From the NCBI GenBank assembly GCA_910577925.1, contig CAJTOI010000004.1, forward strand, positions 118,605 through 182,604: a stretch of DNA of 64,000 bases, read 5' to 3'. Source of the DNA: an uncultured Roseburia sp. Lineage in GTDB: Bacteria > Bacillota > Clostridia > Lachnospirales > Lachnospiraceae. A program made the position numbers and the translations under genes. Of the stretch, positions 33,660 to 41,522 are shown in pieces (position 1 is the first letter of the stretch; each line of letters starts with the position of its first letter). Under the pieces are notes generated by a model. It did no database searches. It was given only the letters and a program-made list of their open reading frames with translations, and was not told the origin of the DNA.

Positions 33660-34102
33660 GCTCTCTTCTCCCCCCTCTTGTATTCCTCCAGTTCCAGGTT
33701 CAGCTGCCTGGTGTCAATCCTCCGTCTGATATAGTAGCATAAAAACATCACCAGGTAGCAGACCAGCATATACAGTACAAACAGCGCCGTCGCGGCAATT
33801 TCCCGCTCAAACCAGCCGAAAACGCAGCTGACGGCTCCGTACAGCATCGAACAGGCCGCCGCGGCCGCCGTCTCGTACCTTCCCAGGTATTCGCTCTCGT
33901 CAAAATTGCGCAGCAGATACACCTGCGCATAGCACATGACATATGCCGTCACAATCATCTCGGCCGCGGCCGCGATATCTGCCTCGCGGCTTCCGCCGAG
34001 CATCCGGTAAACCGCATAATAAAAAAATATCATAAAAAAATACAGGCACGCCTTAAAATCGATTTCTATTTCCCATCGGAGAAACTTTTTAAACCGCTTC
34101 AT
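33656..34102 (-). CDS. DUF3021 membrane protein
   Basis: A 148-aa protein with four membrane segments. DUF3021 proteins are almost always paired with a LytTR regulator and are thought to inhibit or sense for it. The ATG at 34102 overlaps the LytTR stop and has GGGGGAG upstream; the frame is open further upstream but that part is antisense to real sequence of the regulator. The pairing with LytTR upstream and an ABC exporter downstream suggests membrane stress sensing (inference). Confidence 0.85.
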   Translation of the reverse strand: MKRFKKFLRWEIEIDFKACLYFFMIFFYYAVYRMLGGSREADIAAAAEMIVTAYVMCYAQVYLLRNFDESEYLGRYETAAAAACSMLYGAVSCVFGWFEREIAATALFVLYMLVCYLVMFLCYYIRRRIDTRQLNLELEEYKRGEKRA

Positions 34103-34542
34103 CGCTCTCCCCCTCTTAAAATACTCCGCAGCTCCTTCGCGTACCGCCGCGATATCATTGCGTACTCCCCGTTGTCCATCTGCGCTCTGATCCGGTTCCC
34201 CGGCTCGCTTTTCAGGTGTGAAATACGGTAAATATTGATAACCATGGATTTGCTGCACCGGAAATAGCCTTCCTGTGCATACCGCGCTTCCAGCGCCGCA
34301 AGGGAATCCGCCGTCCGATACACCGCATCCGCGGTGTACAGCCAGGTGATTCCGTCCACGCTCTCAAGGTAAATGACGTCGCCCGGCCGGAGCACGGCCC
34401 ACTCCCCGTCCTTTGACGCGAGCAGCGACCGCCCCTGCCGGTTCACACAGTCCGCAATTTCCCTTACCCGCTCCGTCATGTGGAGATACCGGATAATTAC
34501 CTCCTCCGTTCCCCTGTCTATCTGCTCCAGACTCAGTTTCAT
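34099..34542 (-). CDS. LytTR-type DNA-binding regulator
   Basis: A 147-aa regulator without a receiver domain. The LytTR domain covers about residues 45-145: DVIYLESVDGITWLYTAD, the FRCSKSMVINI motif and the ISRRYAKELR C-terminus. Such single-domain LytTR/DUF3021 pairs commonly control their own ABC exporter operon. It is first in the four-gene set ending at 31978, and a terminator hairpin separates it from the gene upstream. Confidence 0.9.
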   Translation of the reverse strand: MKLSLEQIDRGTEEVIIRYLHMTERVREIADCVNRQGRSLLASKDGEWAVLRPGDVIYLESVDGITWLYTADAVYRTADSLAALEARYAQEGYFRCSKSMVINIYRISHLKSEPGNRIRAQMDNGEYAMISRRYAKELRSILRGGER

Positions 34543-34589
34543 GCGATTCCTCCATTCTGTTCACGCTTTCACCTTACCCGACAGGCACA

Positions 34590-34647
34590 AAAAAAGCAAC
34601 CCGCAATCCCATAAGATGCACTTTTGGGACTGCAGGCTGCAATTTTT
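34590..34647 (-). terminator. Terminator after the SdpI-type gene
   Basis: On the minus strand GCAGCCTGCAGTCCCA pairs with TGGGATTGCGGGTTGC, with a 13-base loop and a run of seven T, directly downstream of the SdpI-type gene and upstream of the LytTR operon. Confidence 0.75.
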
Positions 34648-34655
34648 CTATTTTT

Positions 34656-35042
34656 CTAATTTTCTTCTTTTCGTATCTCCCCGCCGGGAAAATTTTTTCT
34701 CAATGCCCGTTCCGTCGTGAAAACAGAAGCGATCAGGAATACACACTGTACGACACATAGCATACCGCTCACCGCCCCGATTGCATGTTCGGAGCCGTTA
34801 TAAAACGGAATGTGTATCGCGGCAGAAGGAATCAATAATATCCAGCCGGTTTTCCACCACAGACGTCCGCAATAGTCATGCGCAAACTTCCAGGTATCCA
34901 TGTTTCTCATGGAAGCCGACGTTCGATATCCGACGATTCTGTTGATTTTTTTCGGCGGACGCTTCCACATCATTCTTCCCAGCACAATCATAAAGATCGG
35001 TATCAGCAGATCACAGACAAACAGAAACCACCAAAACCACAT
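34656..35042 (-). CDS. SdpI-like membrane protein
   Basis: A 128-aa protein with three to four membrane segments and the SdpI-family motif IVGYRTSASMRNMDTWKFAHDY, close to the GYRTxxSMKxxETWxFAxxY consensus. In Bacillus, SdpI protects against the SDP toxin; many homologues have unknown roles. GGAGGT precedes the ATG at 35042. It is last in a group of small membrane proteins downstream of a PadR regulator. Confidence 0.82.
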   Translation of the reverse strand: MWFWWFLFVCDLLIPIFMIVLGRMMWKRPPKKINRIVGYRTSASMRNMDTWKFAHDYCGRLWWKTGWILLIPSAAIHIPFYNGSEHAIGAVSGMLCVVQCVFLIASVFTTERALRKNFPGGEIRKEEN

Positions 35043-35116
35043 AAAATACCTCCCTCCTCCCGGACAAGTGTATCCGCAGATATACGTTCCGCCGGCACAG
35101 AATCCCGGAAATGCCG

Positions 35117-35458
35117 TTATTTTTTCACATATTTTTTCTCGAGGTGGTTGTGGCAGAGTGCCAACACAAAGATTCCGCCCACCGCCACCGCGCCGGAAAT
35201 CATAGCGCCTGTAAAAACATCTCCGAACAGAACGCCCGCCAGATAAGTCCCTGTCATGCCCGCGCCGTACACGATCCACATAATCCCGTGTTTCCGGTTA
35301 TAGGCTGCGATATCACTGACTTGTCCCGGCTTCGGCGGCTCTACGCCGGACCAGAACCCGCACGGCGTCTTTTTCCGATAGGATACCACTCCGATCACAA
35401 TCATAAACATACTCACATAACCGATAATCCCCAGCCCGATGACACTCTCTGCATCCAT
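35117..35458 (-). CDS. Small membrane protein of unknown function
   Basis: A 113-aa protein with three hydrophobic segments (residues 8-28, 60-78 and 82-102) and a conserved-looking middle part, KTPCGFWSGVEPPKPGQVSD, that resembles DUF3784-like proteins linked to HAAS/PadR operons. GGGGAAAG precedes the ATG at 35458; the frame to 35491 has no better RBS. It lies between the HAAS-type and SdpI-type genes. Confidence 0.75.
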   Translation of the reverse strand: MDAESVIGLGIIGYVSMFMIVIGVVSYRKKTPCGFWSGVEPPKPGQVSDIAAYNRKHGIMWIVYGAGMTGTYLAGVLFGDVFTGAMISGAVAVGGIFVLALCHNHLEKKYVKK

Positions 35459-35484
35459 ACGCTTTCCCCTTTCCGCTCCAGACA

Positions 35485-36141
35485 CTACCACAGATACAGT
35501 CCGTCCATCCGCATCTCTTCGTCAAACGAGAAACGGAAGGTCACACTGATATTTTCAAAGGACACATTCATCTGTATCACCGCAGAATGTCTTCCTTTCT
35601 GCGTCAGTTCCACCGTATATGCCGACCCGTAAGAGACGATTTCTCCCCAGTCCGTTCCTATCTGCGATTTCACTCCCGCAAGCGCAGTCCGATAATCGTC
35701 CCCGAGCGCCTTCTGCACAACCGGGGCCGCATTCCGATACACGCTGTCAAAATCATCCGCAGCAATCCACTCCACCGCCTGGCGGGCGCGCTCGCTCACT
35801 TCCTCCTCCGAAAAAAGGCCGCTCGCCCCCAGCTCCTGCTGTTTCGGAAACGCCCAGTACGCCCACGCGGCAAACACCGCAAGTACGATTCCCACGGCGG
35901 CAAATACCCGGATTCTCCTGCGGCTTTTCCATGCACGGCGCTCCGCATCCGAAAAATTAGCGTTAAAATCCGCGGCTGTTTCCTCGGGCGTGCCCATCCG
36001 CGCAAAAATTTCCCCGATTGTCTCCCCGCTTTCTCTCGCCGCCGCGATATCCGATTCCAGCTGACGCCTGATTTCCTCTCGCTTTGCTCCGCTGCAGTTT
36101 AACTTTCTTATCACTCTGCTGATGTAATCTTTCTCGCTCAT
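35485..36141 (-). CDS. HAAS-domain membrane protein with a DUF3887-like domain
   Basis: A 218-aa protein. Residues 1-65 are a HAAS/DUF1700-like helical domain (MSEKDYISRVIRKL, then GTPEETAADFN). One membrane segment follows (about 80-97), and then an extracytoplasmic DUF3887-like domain (about 115-218). HAAS domains are typically encoded next to PadR regulators and are thought to be sensed by them, as here. It starts 7 bases after the PadR stop. Confidence 0.85.
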   Translation of the reverse strand: MSEKDYISRVIRKLNCSGAKREEIRRQLESDIAAARESGETIGEIFARMGTPEETAADFNANFSDAERRAWKSRRRIRVFAAVGIVLAVFAAWAYWAFPKQQELGASGLFSEEEVSERARQAVEWIAADDFDSVYRNAAPVVQKALGDDYRTALAGVKSQIGTDWGEIVSYGSAYTVELTQKGRHSAVIQMNVSFENISVTFRFSFDEEMRMDGLYLW

Positions 36142-36148
36142 CGCTCCC

Positions 36149-36511
36149 TCACCCCTCGTTGCTTCCTGTTATTTTATTGTCTCCTGTCATTTCATTTACA
36201 TGTGCCGCAAAGCTCCTCCAGAGTTCCGAAAGCTCCCGCAGCTCCTCTTTTCCCTTTTCGGTGATGCCGTAATATTTCCTTGAGACTTCCTTGCCCTTCG
36301 GCTCGCTCCATCTGCTCTCCACCAGCTTCTCGTCCTCCAGCCGGTACAGAATCGGGTATAGCGTCCCCTCCTTTAAAGTAAACATGCCCCCGCTTTCCTC
36401 CCGCAATTCGCTGATCAGCTGGTAGCCGTATTTCGGTTCCGACTCCAAACGCTTTAACACCAGCATCTCGAGAACCCCCTTTTTCATCTGCTGCTCGTAT
36501 TTTGGATTCAC
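36149..36511 (-). CDS. PadR family transcriptional regulator
   Basis: A 120-aa repressor with the PadR winged helix (GVLEMLVLKRLESEPKYGYQLI, split; GTLYPILYRLEDEKLVES) and a C-terminal helix for dimerisation. It probably represses its own operon (36511 to 34656) through the palindrome just upstream of its start. The pairing PadR-HAAS is typical. Confidence 0.92.
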   Translation of the reverse strand: MNPKYEQQMKKGVLEMLVLKRLESEPKYGYQLISELREESGGMFTLKEGTLYPILYRLEDEKLVESRWSEPKGKEVSRKYYGITEKGKEELRELSELWRSFAAHVNEMTGDNKITGSNEG

Positions 36512-36524
36512 ACGGCCCTCCTTC

Positions 36525-36543
36525 TATTTAGTATTGCTAAATA
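36525..36543. promoter_or_regulatory. Candidate PadR operator
   Basis: The exact inverted repeat TATTTAG-TATTG-CTAAATA lies 14 bases upstream of the padR start codon, where it would cover the start of the transcript. Confidence 0.6.
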
Positions 36544-36605
36544 CATTCTAATGCAATGTTATATGTTTGTCAAGAATGCGCAGAAGCGCCTTATCGCATA
36601 TTCTC

Positions 36606-36659
36606 TTGACATTTGATATATCCGAAATATAATTATTTTATATAACTATATTATATAAA
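36606..36659 (+). promoter_or_regulatory. Promoter and candidate operator of the TetR-flavodoxin operon
   Basis: TTGACA and TATAAT with 16-base spacing (36606-36633). Directly after them is an exact palindrome with arms TTTATATAA and TTATATAAA around CTATA (36637-36659), placed where a TetR repressor would block transcription. Confidence 0.65.
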
Positions 36660-36683
36660 CTGATTATATTTTGGAGGAATCAA

Positions 36684-37250
36684 ATGCCGAAACAGAGAAT
36701 CACAAAGGAAATGGTTGTTGACGCCGCCTTTTCTATCGCTAGAAGCGGCGGAATGGAACAGGTTCTGGTGAAAAACATCGCAGACAGGCTCGGCTGTTCC
36801 GTACAGCCGATTTACAGCTACTGTAAAAATATGGACGGCCTGCGTCAGGATGTCGCGGAACGGGTGCGCCTGTTCATACAGGACTATGCGGCGGCCCGCA
36901 TTGACAGAAATGATTTGTTCCGCAGCACGGGAGCCGCTTATATTCAGCTGGCCAGAGAAGAACCGCACCTGTTCCGCATATTCATTCTGCATCAGCGCAG
37001 AAATATCGCTTCTCTGGAAGACCTGTATCAGGCGGAAGCCAATCCGCACACCGCAGAATTTATTGCGGAAAACCTGAACATCGGCATACCGCAGGCGAAG
37101 CAACTCCATCTGAATATGCTGATCTACACAATCGGTATCGGCACGATTTTTTCGGTCACAACACCGGGCATTCCCATCGAAGAGATCTACGCGCAGCAGA
37201 AAATCGCCTGCGAAGCATTCAGGAATCAGGCAAGGAGGGAGTCGTTATGA
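36684..37250 (+). CDS. TetR family regulator
   Basis: A 188-aa regulator with an N-terminal TetR helix-turn-helix (ITKEMVVDAAFSIARSGGMEQV then IADRLGCSVQPIYSYCKNMDGL, read in parts) and a helical ligand domain. TTTGGAGG precedes the ATG. Its stop overlaps the start of the flavodoxin gene (ATGA), so the two form an operon, probably autorepressed through the upstream palindrome. Confidence 0.92.
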   Translation: MPKQRITKEMVVDAAFSIARSGGMEQVLVKNIADRLGCSVQPIYSYCKNMDGLRQDVAERVRLFIQDYAAARIDRNDLFRSTGAAYIQLAREEPHLFRIFILHQRRNIASLEDLYQAEANPHTAEFIAENLNIGIPQAKQLHLNMLIYTIGIGTIFSVTTPGIPIEEIYAQQKIACEAFRNQARRESL

Positions 37251-37774
37251 AAAACGGGATTATCCTATATCAGTCAAAATACGGGGCAGCCGCAAAATAT
37301 GCCGGCTGGTTGAAAGAAACGACGGGCTTTGACTGCATCGAAACGCAAAAAGCCGCACCGGAACAACTAACGCCGTATGACACGATTGTTCTGTGCGGCG
37401 GCATTTACGCCTCCGGTATCGCCGGAATTTCATTTCTGAAAAAGAATATCGGTAAATTAAAAGACAAAAAAACGGCCGTGCTGTGCGTGGGCGCCTCCCC
37501 TTATGACGAAAAAGCGCTCAATGAAATTAAGACGCGCAACCTGACCGGTAATTTAAAAGACACCCCGCTCTTTTACGGGCGGGGCGCCTGGAATGAAAGC
37601 GGCATGACCTTCGGGGACAGAACCCTCTGCCGGCTGCTTCAGAAATCTATTGCAAAAAAAGATCCGAGTACTTATGAACCGTGGATGTCCGCCCTTATGT
37701 CTGCGGTCGGAAAGTCATGCGACTGGACCGACCGGGCATATCTGGCTCCGCTGCTCGCATATCTGGAGTACTAG
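37247..37774 (+). CDS. Flavodoxin-domain protein
   Basis: A 175-aa FMN-binding flavodoxin-like protein. The phosphate loop YQSKYGAAAKYAGWL is at the N-terminus and VLCGGIYASGI marks the second FMN loop. It resembles the HemG-like / menaquinone-dependent protoporphyrinogen oxidase class, often annotated simply as flavodoxin. It is coupled to the TetR gene and overlaps the end of the convergent MFS gene by 4 bases. Confidence 0.88.
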   Translation: MKNGIILYQSKYGAAAKYAGWLKETTGFDCIETQKAAPEQLTPYDTIVLCGGIYASGIAGISFLKKNIGKLKDKKTAVLCVGASPYDEKALNEIKTRNLTGNLKDTPLFYGRGAWNESGMTFGDRTLCRLLQKSIAKKDPSTYEPWMSALMSAVGKSCDWTDRAYLAPLLAYLEY

Positions 37775-39096
37775 CATTCCTTTCGGCTCTCCTCAAGTGC
37801 CCAGATATGCGGATTGCGCCAGAAATGCAGGCACACGCCGATTCCCGCAAAAGCGAGCACAAAAAACAGAAACGCCGCGCCGGAGCCCTTGCCGCTGCCG
37901 AACATTCTGACAAGGATTCCGTTTTCCCGCTGCGCGGCCATAACCGGTTCAAATACCCGGTCCACCAGAAAACCGCCGAGGAAATACCCGATCGGTATCG
38001 TGAAAAATTGCAGGGAATTGCGCACCGCATAGACCCTGCCCTGCATCTGCTCCGGCACATGCAGCCGCATAACGGCGTCCAGATTCGTGTTCATCAGCGG
38101 TATCGCTATCCATCCGAGAAAACCGCCGATACACCAGACAAGCGGCGTTCTGCCGAATGCCAGCAGAAAGTTTTCCGTGCTCATCGCAAACAGAAGACAG
38201 CTGCAGATAACCCGCACCCTGCTTTTGGGTTTTTTTGCAAAAAAAGCAGCGATACTGCCCGCAAAGGCGCTTATGCCGATCACCGCGTTCACAAGGCCAA
38301 GGATCCGCTCCCCGCCGCCGTCCCGCGACAGCATCATTGCCGGAAAAGCCGCCTCGTAGACCGAAGCCACCAGATTGATGGCCGCGAGAAACAGAATCAG
38401 CCCGAAAATCCCCTGCTCCCTGCGCAGATAGGCGATCCCTCTCTTCGTCGACGCCAAAAGCTTTTCCTGTTTTTCGACCGGCTCTCTGCTCTCCGGAATC
38501 CGGACGGCAAATGCCAGCGTCAGAAATGCCGCGCAAAAAGTAAACAAATCGAATGCCGCAATGGCATCCATCCCTGCGATCCCCCAGACTGCCGTTGCGA
38601 GAATCGGCGTCAGAATCGAATTGAGGGAACTCGCAAAATAGCGGAGTCCTCCCACACGCTGGTAATACTTCTCGGGCAGCACACGCGTGGTCGCCACCTC
38701 CGACGCCGGCTGCTGCACCGTATTCATCATGCCGTTTACTCCGTTAAGCAAGTACAGATGCCAGATCTGCAGTGCATCGTTTTTCAGCAGAAGCAGCATA
38801 ACCACCGTAGTAAGCGCCGCAATCGTATCGCACACCAGCATCGTAACCTTTTTATTCCACCTGTCGCTCAGCGCGCCCGCAAAAATACTCAGCAGCACAT
38901 AAGGCGCATAGGAACTCACCATCAGCAGCGCCGTCATAAGCGCCGACCCGTTCTGCGTATAGGACCAGATCACCAGCGCATAACTTGTCATCGCGCTGCC
39001 GAGCCCGGAAAATGACTGTGTACCCCACAGCAGCAGATACGGCTTCATCTCTCCGAGCGCACGGAAGAAATCTTTGTATTTGAAATTGTTATTCAT
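37771..39096 (-). CDS. MFS transporter
   Basis: A 441-aa major facilitator with twelve predicted membrane segments; the loop motif GALSDRWNKKVTMLVCD between segments 2 and 3 is the MFS signature. It is similar to MefA/MFS_3-type macrolide or drug exporters in layout, but the substrate cannot be told. The ATG at 39096 is preceded by AAAGGAGC. It is a single-gene unit, and its 5' side borders the palindromic repeat element. Confidence 0.9.
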   Translation of the reverse strand: MNNNFKYKDFFRALGEMKPYLLLWGTQSFSGLGSAMTSYALVIWSYTQNGSALMTALLMVSSYAPYVLLSIFAGALSDRWNKKVTMLVCDTIAALTTVVMLLLLKNDALQIWHLYLLNGVNGMMNTVQQPASEVATTRVLPEKYYQRVGGLRYFASSLNSILTPILATAVWGIAGMDAIAAFDLFTFCAAFLTLAFAVRIPESREPVEKQEKLLASTKRGIAYLRREQGIFGLILFLAAINLVASVYEAAFPAMMLSRDGGGERILGLVNAVIGISAFAGSIAAFFAKKPKSRVRVICSCLLFAMSTENFLLAFGRTPLVWCIGGFLGWIAIPLMNTNLDAVMRLHVPEQMQGRVYAVRNSLQFFTIPIGYFLGGFLVDRVFEPVMAAQRENGILVRMFGSGKGSGAAFLFFVLAFAGIGVCLHFWRNPHIWALEESRKEC

Positions 39097-39146
39097 AGAC
39101 TTTGCTCCTTTATCATCAAATTTTAATTATTTGAATCTGCAAAGTC

Positions 39147-39423
39147 TACCCTCAGTGGACAAAGGGACACACGGTCGGAAAAGAGCCAATTTTTGCCCCT
39201 GCTTCGTTGCTTTCCTTCCGCGTACGTCCAGTACGCGTCAATCAAGCGCCTCGCAGGGACAAAAATTGACTTCTTTCCGACTCTCTGACCCTGACCATAG
39301 ATATTCCGGTCATTTACAAGGCGGACGATTGAAGCGTACTGAACGTACGCTGATTGAGGACAACGCGGAAAATGACCGGAATATCATGGTTCAGGGCGTG
39401 TGTCCCTTTGTCCACTGAGGGTA
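39147..39423. repeat. 277-bp palindromic repeat element, long form
   Basis: A non-coding element bounded by exact 27-bp terminal inverted repeats (TACCCTCAGTGGACAAAGGG... and its complement ending at 39423). Inside are two large hairpins: GTCGGAAA...TTTCCGAC arms with AATTTTTG / CAAAAATT (39173-39284), and CCCTGACCAT/ATGGTTCAGGG with ATATTCCGGTCATTT / AAATGACCGGAATAT (39287-39396). Both loops hold a GCGTAC...GTACGC core followed by a (T/C)(C/G)AATCA stretch. It carries no gene. A short form is at 50476-50559. Confidence 0.85.
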
Positions 39424-39523
39424 AGAGCAGTTTTGTTACTCCATGCAATCACTGCCCGTTCAGACTTTGCATGGAGCTGCTGCAATGCATAATTTTGAAC
39501 TCATCTTTCCCCTCCCAAATCCG

Positions 39524-39910
39524 TTACTGTGTTTCCGTATCCGGGTCGGCCTTTGTAATGCTCACACTGCCCCTGGCCTTTTTCCCGGTCACCGACACGG
39601 TATAGGTACCGCCGTCGTATATTTGAACCTGAAACGAGGATGTCTGAACATCCGTCTCCTCATATACCGGCTCCTCTCCGTCTTTTTGAAGTGAAATATC
39701 TATGCTTCCGGCTTTGTTTACAATATTAAAATCAACAATATCACCGGCGGCAAGCGTCAATTTCTGGAAATCCGTCTTATTAAGCACTTCAAAATCCATG
39801 ATAAGCCTGCTTTCATTTCCTGTCCGGCTTCCGTCAAATACTGTTCCTCCGCAGGCGCAAGCGCAGAGCGTAACAAGGCATATCACAATACAGGTAACTT
39901 TTTTTATCAT
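39524..39910 (-). CDS. Putative lipoprotein
   Basis: A 128-aa exported protein. The signal peptide MIKKVTCIVICLVTLCAC ends in a lipobox-like LCAC, giving a lipid-anchored Cys near residue 18. The mature part looks like a beta-sandwich with YDGGTYTVSVTGKKARGSVSI at the end, similar in outline to the protein at 56843-57214. No family assigned. It lies 25 bases after the DUF2164 gene and may be co-transcribed with it. Confidence 0.7.
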   Translation of the reverse strand: MIKKVTCIVICLVTLCACACGGTVFDGSRTGNESRLIMDFEVLNKTDFQKLTLAAGDIVDFNIVNKAGSIDISLQKDGEEPVYEETDVQTSSFQVQIYDGGTYTVSVTGKKARGSVSITKADPDTETQ

Positions 39911-39935
39911 AGCCGTCTCCTTTTTCTCTTACCGC

Positions 39936-40199
39936 TCAGTCTTCGTTCTTGTACAGCGCATAATAATCGGAATCGATATGATCCATCATCTGTGCAAACC
40001 ATCGCTTCGCATCGTCCAGCGCTTTGTTATAGATAATCGGCGCCAGTTTCTGTTCGAATAATTCCGTCAGCTGCATCTGCTCAATCATGCCGATCTCTTC
40101 GCCGCGTGTATCGAGATAAAACGCTTTGATCTCCGCAGCAAGCTTTTCTTTCTGCGTGTCCGACAATTTAATCTGCGGCAAAGTTTCTCTTCTCCTCAT
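39936..40199 (-). CDS. DUF2164 family protein
   Basis: An 87-aa protein that fits DUF2164: IKLSDTQKEKLAAEIKAFYLDTRGEEIG (in parts), LTELFEQKLAPIIYNKALDDA and a final DYYALY. The function of the family is unknown. The ATG at 40199 has GGGAGGAG upstream. A frame extension to 40232 lies before this RBS and is not family sequence. Confidence 0.88.
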   Translation of the reverse strand: MRRRETLPQIKLSDTQKEKLAAEIKAFYLDTRGEEIGMIEQMQLTELFEQKLAPIIYNKALDDAKRWFAQMMDHIDSDYYALYKNED

Positions 40200-40380
40200 A
40201 AAAAACTCCTCCCTGCCGAAGCCGGTTTTCATACCGGTTCTTCAACTATCCCTCAGCCTAAAAAGCCTCAAACAGATTTTGACTGTTTGTAAAAATTGTA
40301 ACATTGTCAAATCCATATGGCAATTCAAAATATTGCAATTTTACAAAGCCATATCTCCCCGCAGAAATCCCAAAAGGTAT

Positions 40381-40578
40381 TCATCGTTCTTTGAAGTGTC
40401 TGCCAGTTGTCGCCCCGCCGTCACAAAGGATATCCACGCCTGCAAGATAGCCGTTACGTTCATCAGCCAGGACAGCAAGCGCATACCCCAATTCCTCCGG
40501 CGTACCCATGCGCCCCTCGGCGGTATAGGCAACCATACTTCCACCCTCGGCTTTTTCAAGGTGTTGTGATAGGCCAGC
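40381..40578 (-). pseudogene. C-terminal fragment of a short-chain dehydrogenase (SDR)
   Basis: In the minus-strand frame ending with TGA at 40381 the sequence reads EGGSMVAYTAEGRMGTPEEL, then GYALAVLADERNGYLAGVDI, then LCDGGATTGRHFKER-stop. This is a classic SDR C-terminus (RMGTPEE, GVDILCDGG). The Rossmann fold and YxxxK active site are absent, and the frame upstream is not SDR-like, so only a roughly 60-residue remnant is left. Confidence 0.75.
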
Positions 40579-40644
40579 CCATTTCCGGTGCTGATTTATG
40601 CCGCTTCTTTTTTCTTATATGGGCATCTTACTCTATCGCCCATA

Positions 40645-40821
40645 TCAATCGTTCTGTTTTATCACTTCTGTATGTTCCGGACTTTCCGATCTGGCAGTGT
40701 TTGTCTCATAAATAAAATCCGAAGAAGTCTGACCTGCGCTCTGATTATAATTCCTGCCCGGACCTCTCATGCCGAACAGGTTCGGCGGATAAAACATCCG
40801 GTTCGCATTAAAGTTATTCAC
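40645..40821 (-). CDS. Small Asn-rich hypothetical protein
   Basis: A 58-aa reading frame starting at GTG 40821 with GAGGTGG six bases upstream. The product MNNFNANRMFYPPNLFGMRG and a polar C-terminus resembles no family I know. Codon use is ordinary. It lies in a gene-poor stretch between the SDR remnant and a TPR-like gene, so it may be spurious. Confidence 0.4.
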   Translation of the reverse strand: MNNFNANRMFYPPNLFGMRGPGRNYNQSAGQTSSDFIYETNTARSESPEHTEVIKQND

Positions 40822-40930
40822 CTGAAACCACCTCATTCCTGCATTTGATGTTGGATGCCAAACTTATCACATTAAATTATATGCATGGAAAAATTTTTCG
40901 TTTTCAGGGAACTCACTGTTCCGCACTGTC

Positions 40931-41296
40931 CTACCCTCTGTTCAGGTCAACATGCGCGCTCAAAAAGTCAAAGTATTTCTGCCCGTCATCCTCCCCGGCC
41001 TCATCCGGCCCGAAAATCTCCTCCCCCGCAAACATATACGCGCGAAGCAGATATTCGAGTGCATTCTTCTCGTCGCCGATTTCCAGGCAGCATTCGCCAA
41101 GCCGTAGCATGACAAACGGATTCCCATAGCCCCCTCCGCTTAAATTTCCCCGTGCTTTATCAAAGCAGTCATGCGCCTCCCGATACATTCTCTTCTGAAA
41201 ATAAACGTCCCCGACAGCGGCCAGAAACCATACTGTTTCACCGTAAAACTGCTGCGGTTCCGGTATCAGTGAAAGCCCCTCCTGCCACACCTGCAC
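40931..41296 (-). CDS. TPR-like protein, start codon unclear
   Basis: A tetratricopeptide-like protein of at least 121 aa: DVYFQKRMYREAHDCFDKARG and LGECCLEIGDEKNALEYLLRAY are TPR units, and the end has GQKYFDFLSAHVDL. The frame continues upstream through KLDELAQRGNALEKEGRLEE, which is also TPR-like, to about 41390, but contains no ATG, GTG or TTG before a stop. The true start is therefore either the GTG at 41296 or a rare codon, or the 5' end is damaged. It is divergent from the helicase gene, whose promoter lies next to its 5' end. Confidence 0.65.
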   Translation of the reverse strand: MQVWQEGLSLIPEPQQFYGETVWFLAAVGDVYFQKRMYREAHDCFDKARGNLSGGGYGNPFVMLRLGECCLEIGDEKNALEYLLRAYMFAGEEIFGPDEAGEDDGQKYFDFLSAHVDLNRG

Positions 41297-41413
41297 GGCC
41301 TCCTCGAGCCTCCCTTCTTTTTCAAGTGCATTGCCCCTTTGGGCCAGCTCATCCAGTTTTGATTTTGTTATACTCCGCTTTTCATATATCTTGCGGTTTT
41401 AACGGAATTTACA

Positions 41414-41442
41414 ATGACAAGCGCGGACGGCTGCGCTATAAT
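41414..41442 (+). promoter_or_regulatory. Promoter of the WYL-helicase-nuclease gene
   Basis: ATGACA and a perfect TATAAT with 17-base spacing, 80 bases upstream of the start codon. Confidence 0.65.
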
Positions 41443-41522
41443 AAAACCGTAAATCTACATACATCGATAAATCCGGCTTCCCCGCTTCCTCATACGGGTG
41501 AAGCCGCAGAATCGGGGAACCT

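Noticed and set aside
37681..39015. 444-codon plus-strand frame over the MFS gene
   Set aside because: It is antisense to a clear MFS transporter with a loop motif and RBS; its own product is basic, without motifs.
39147..39423. CRISPR array or tRNA-like element
   Set aside because: The repeats are inverted and nested, not direct with unique spacers; no cas genes and no tRNA cloverleaf.
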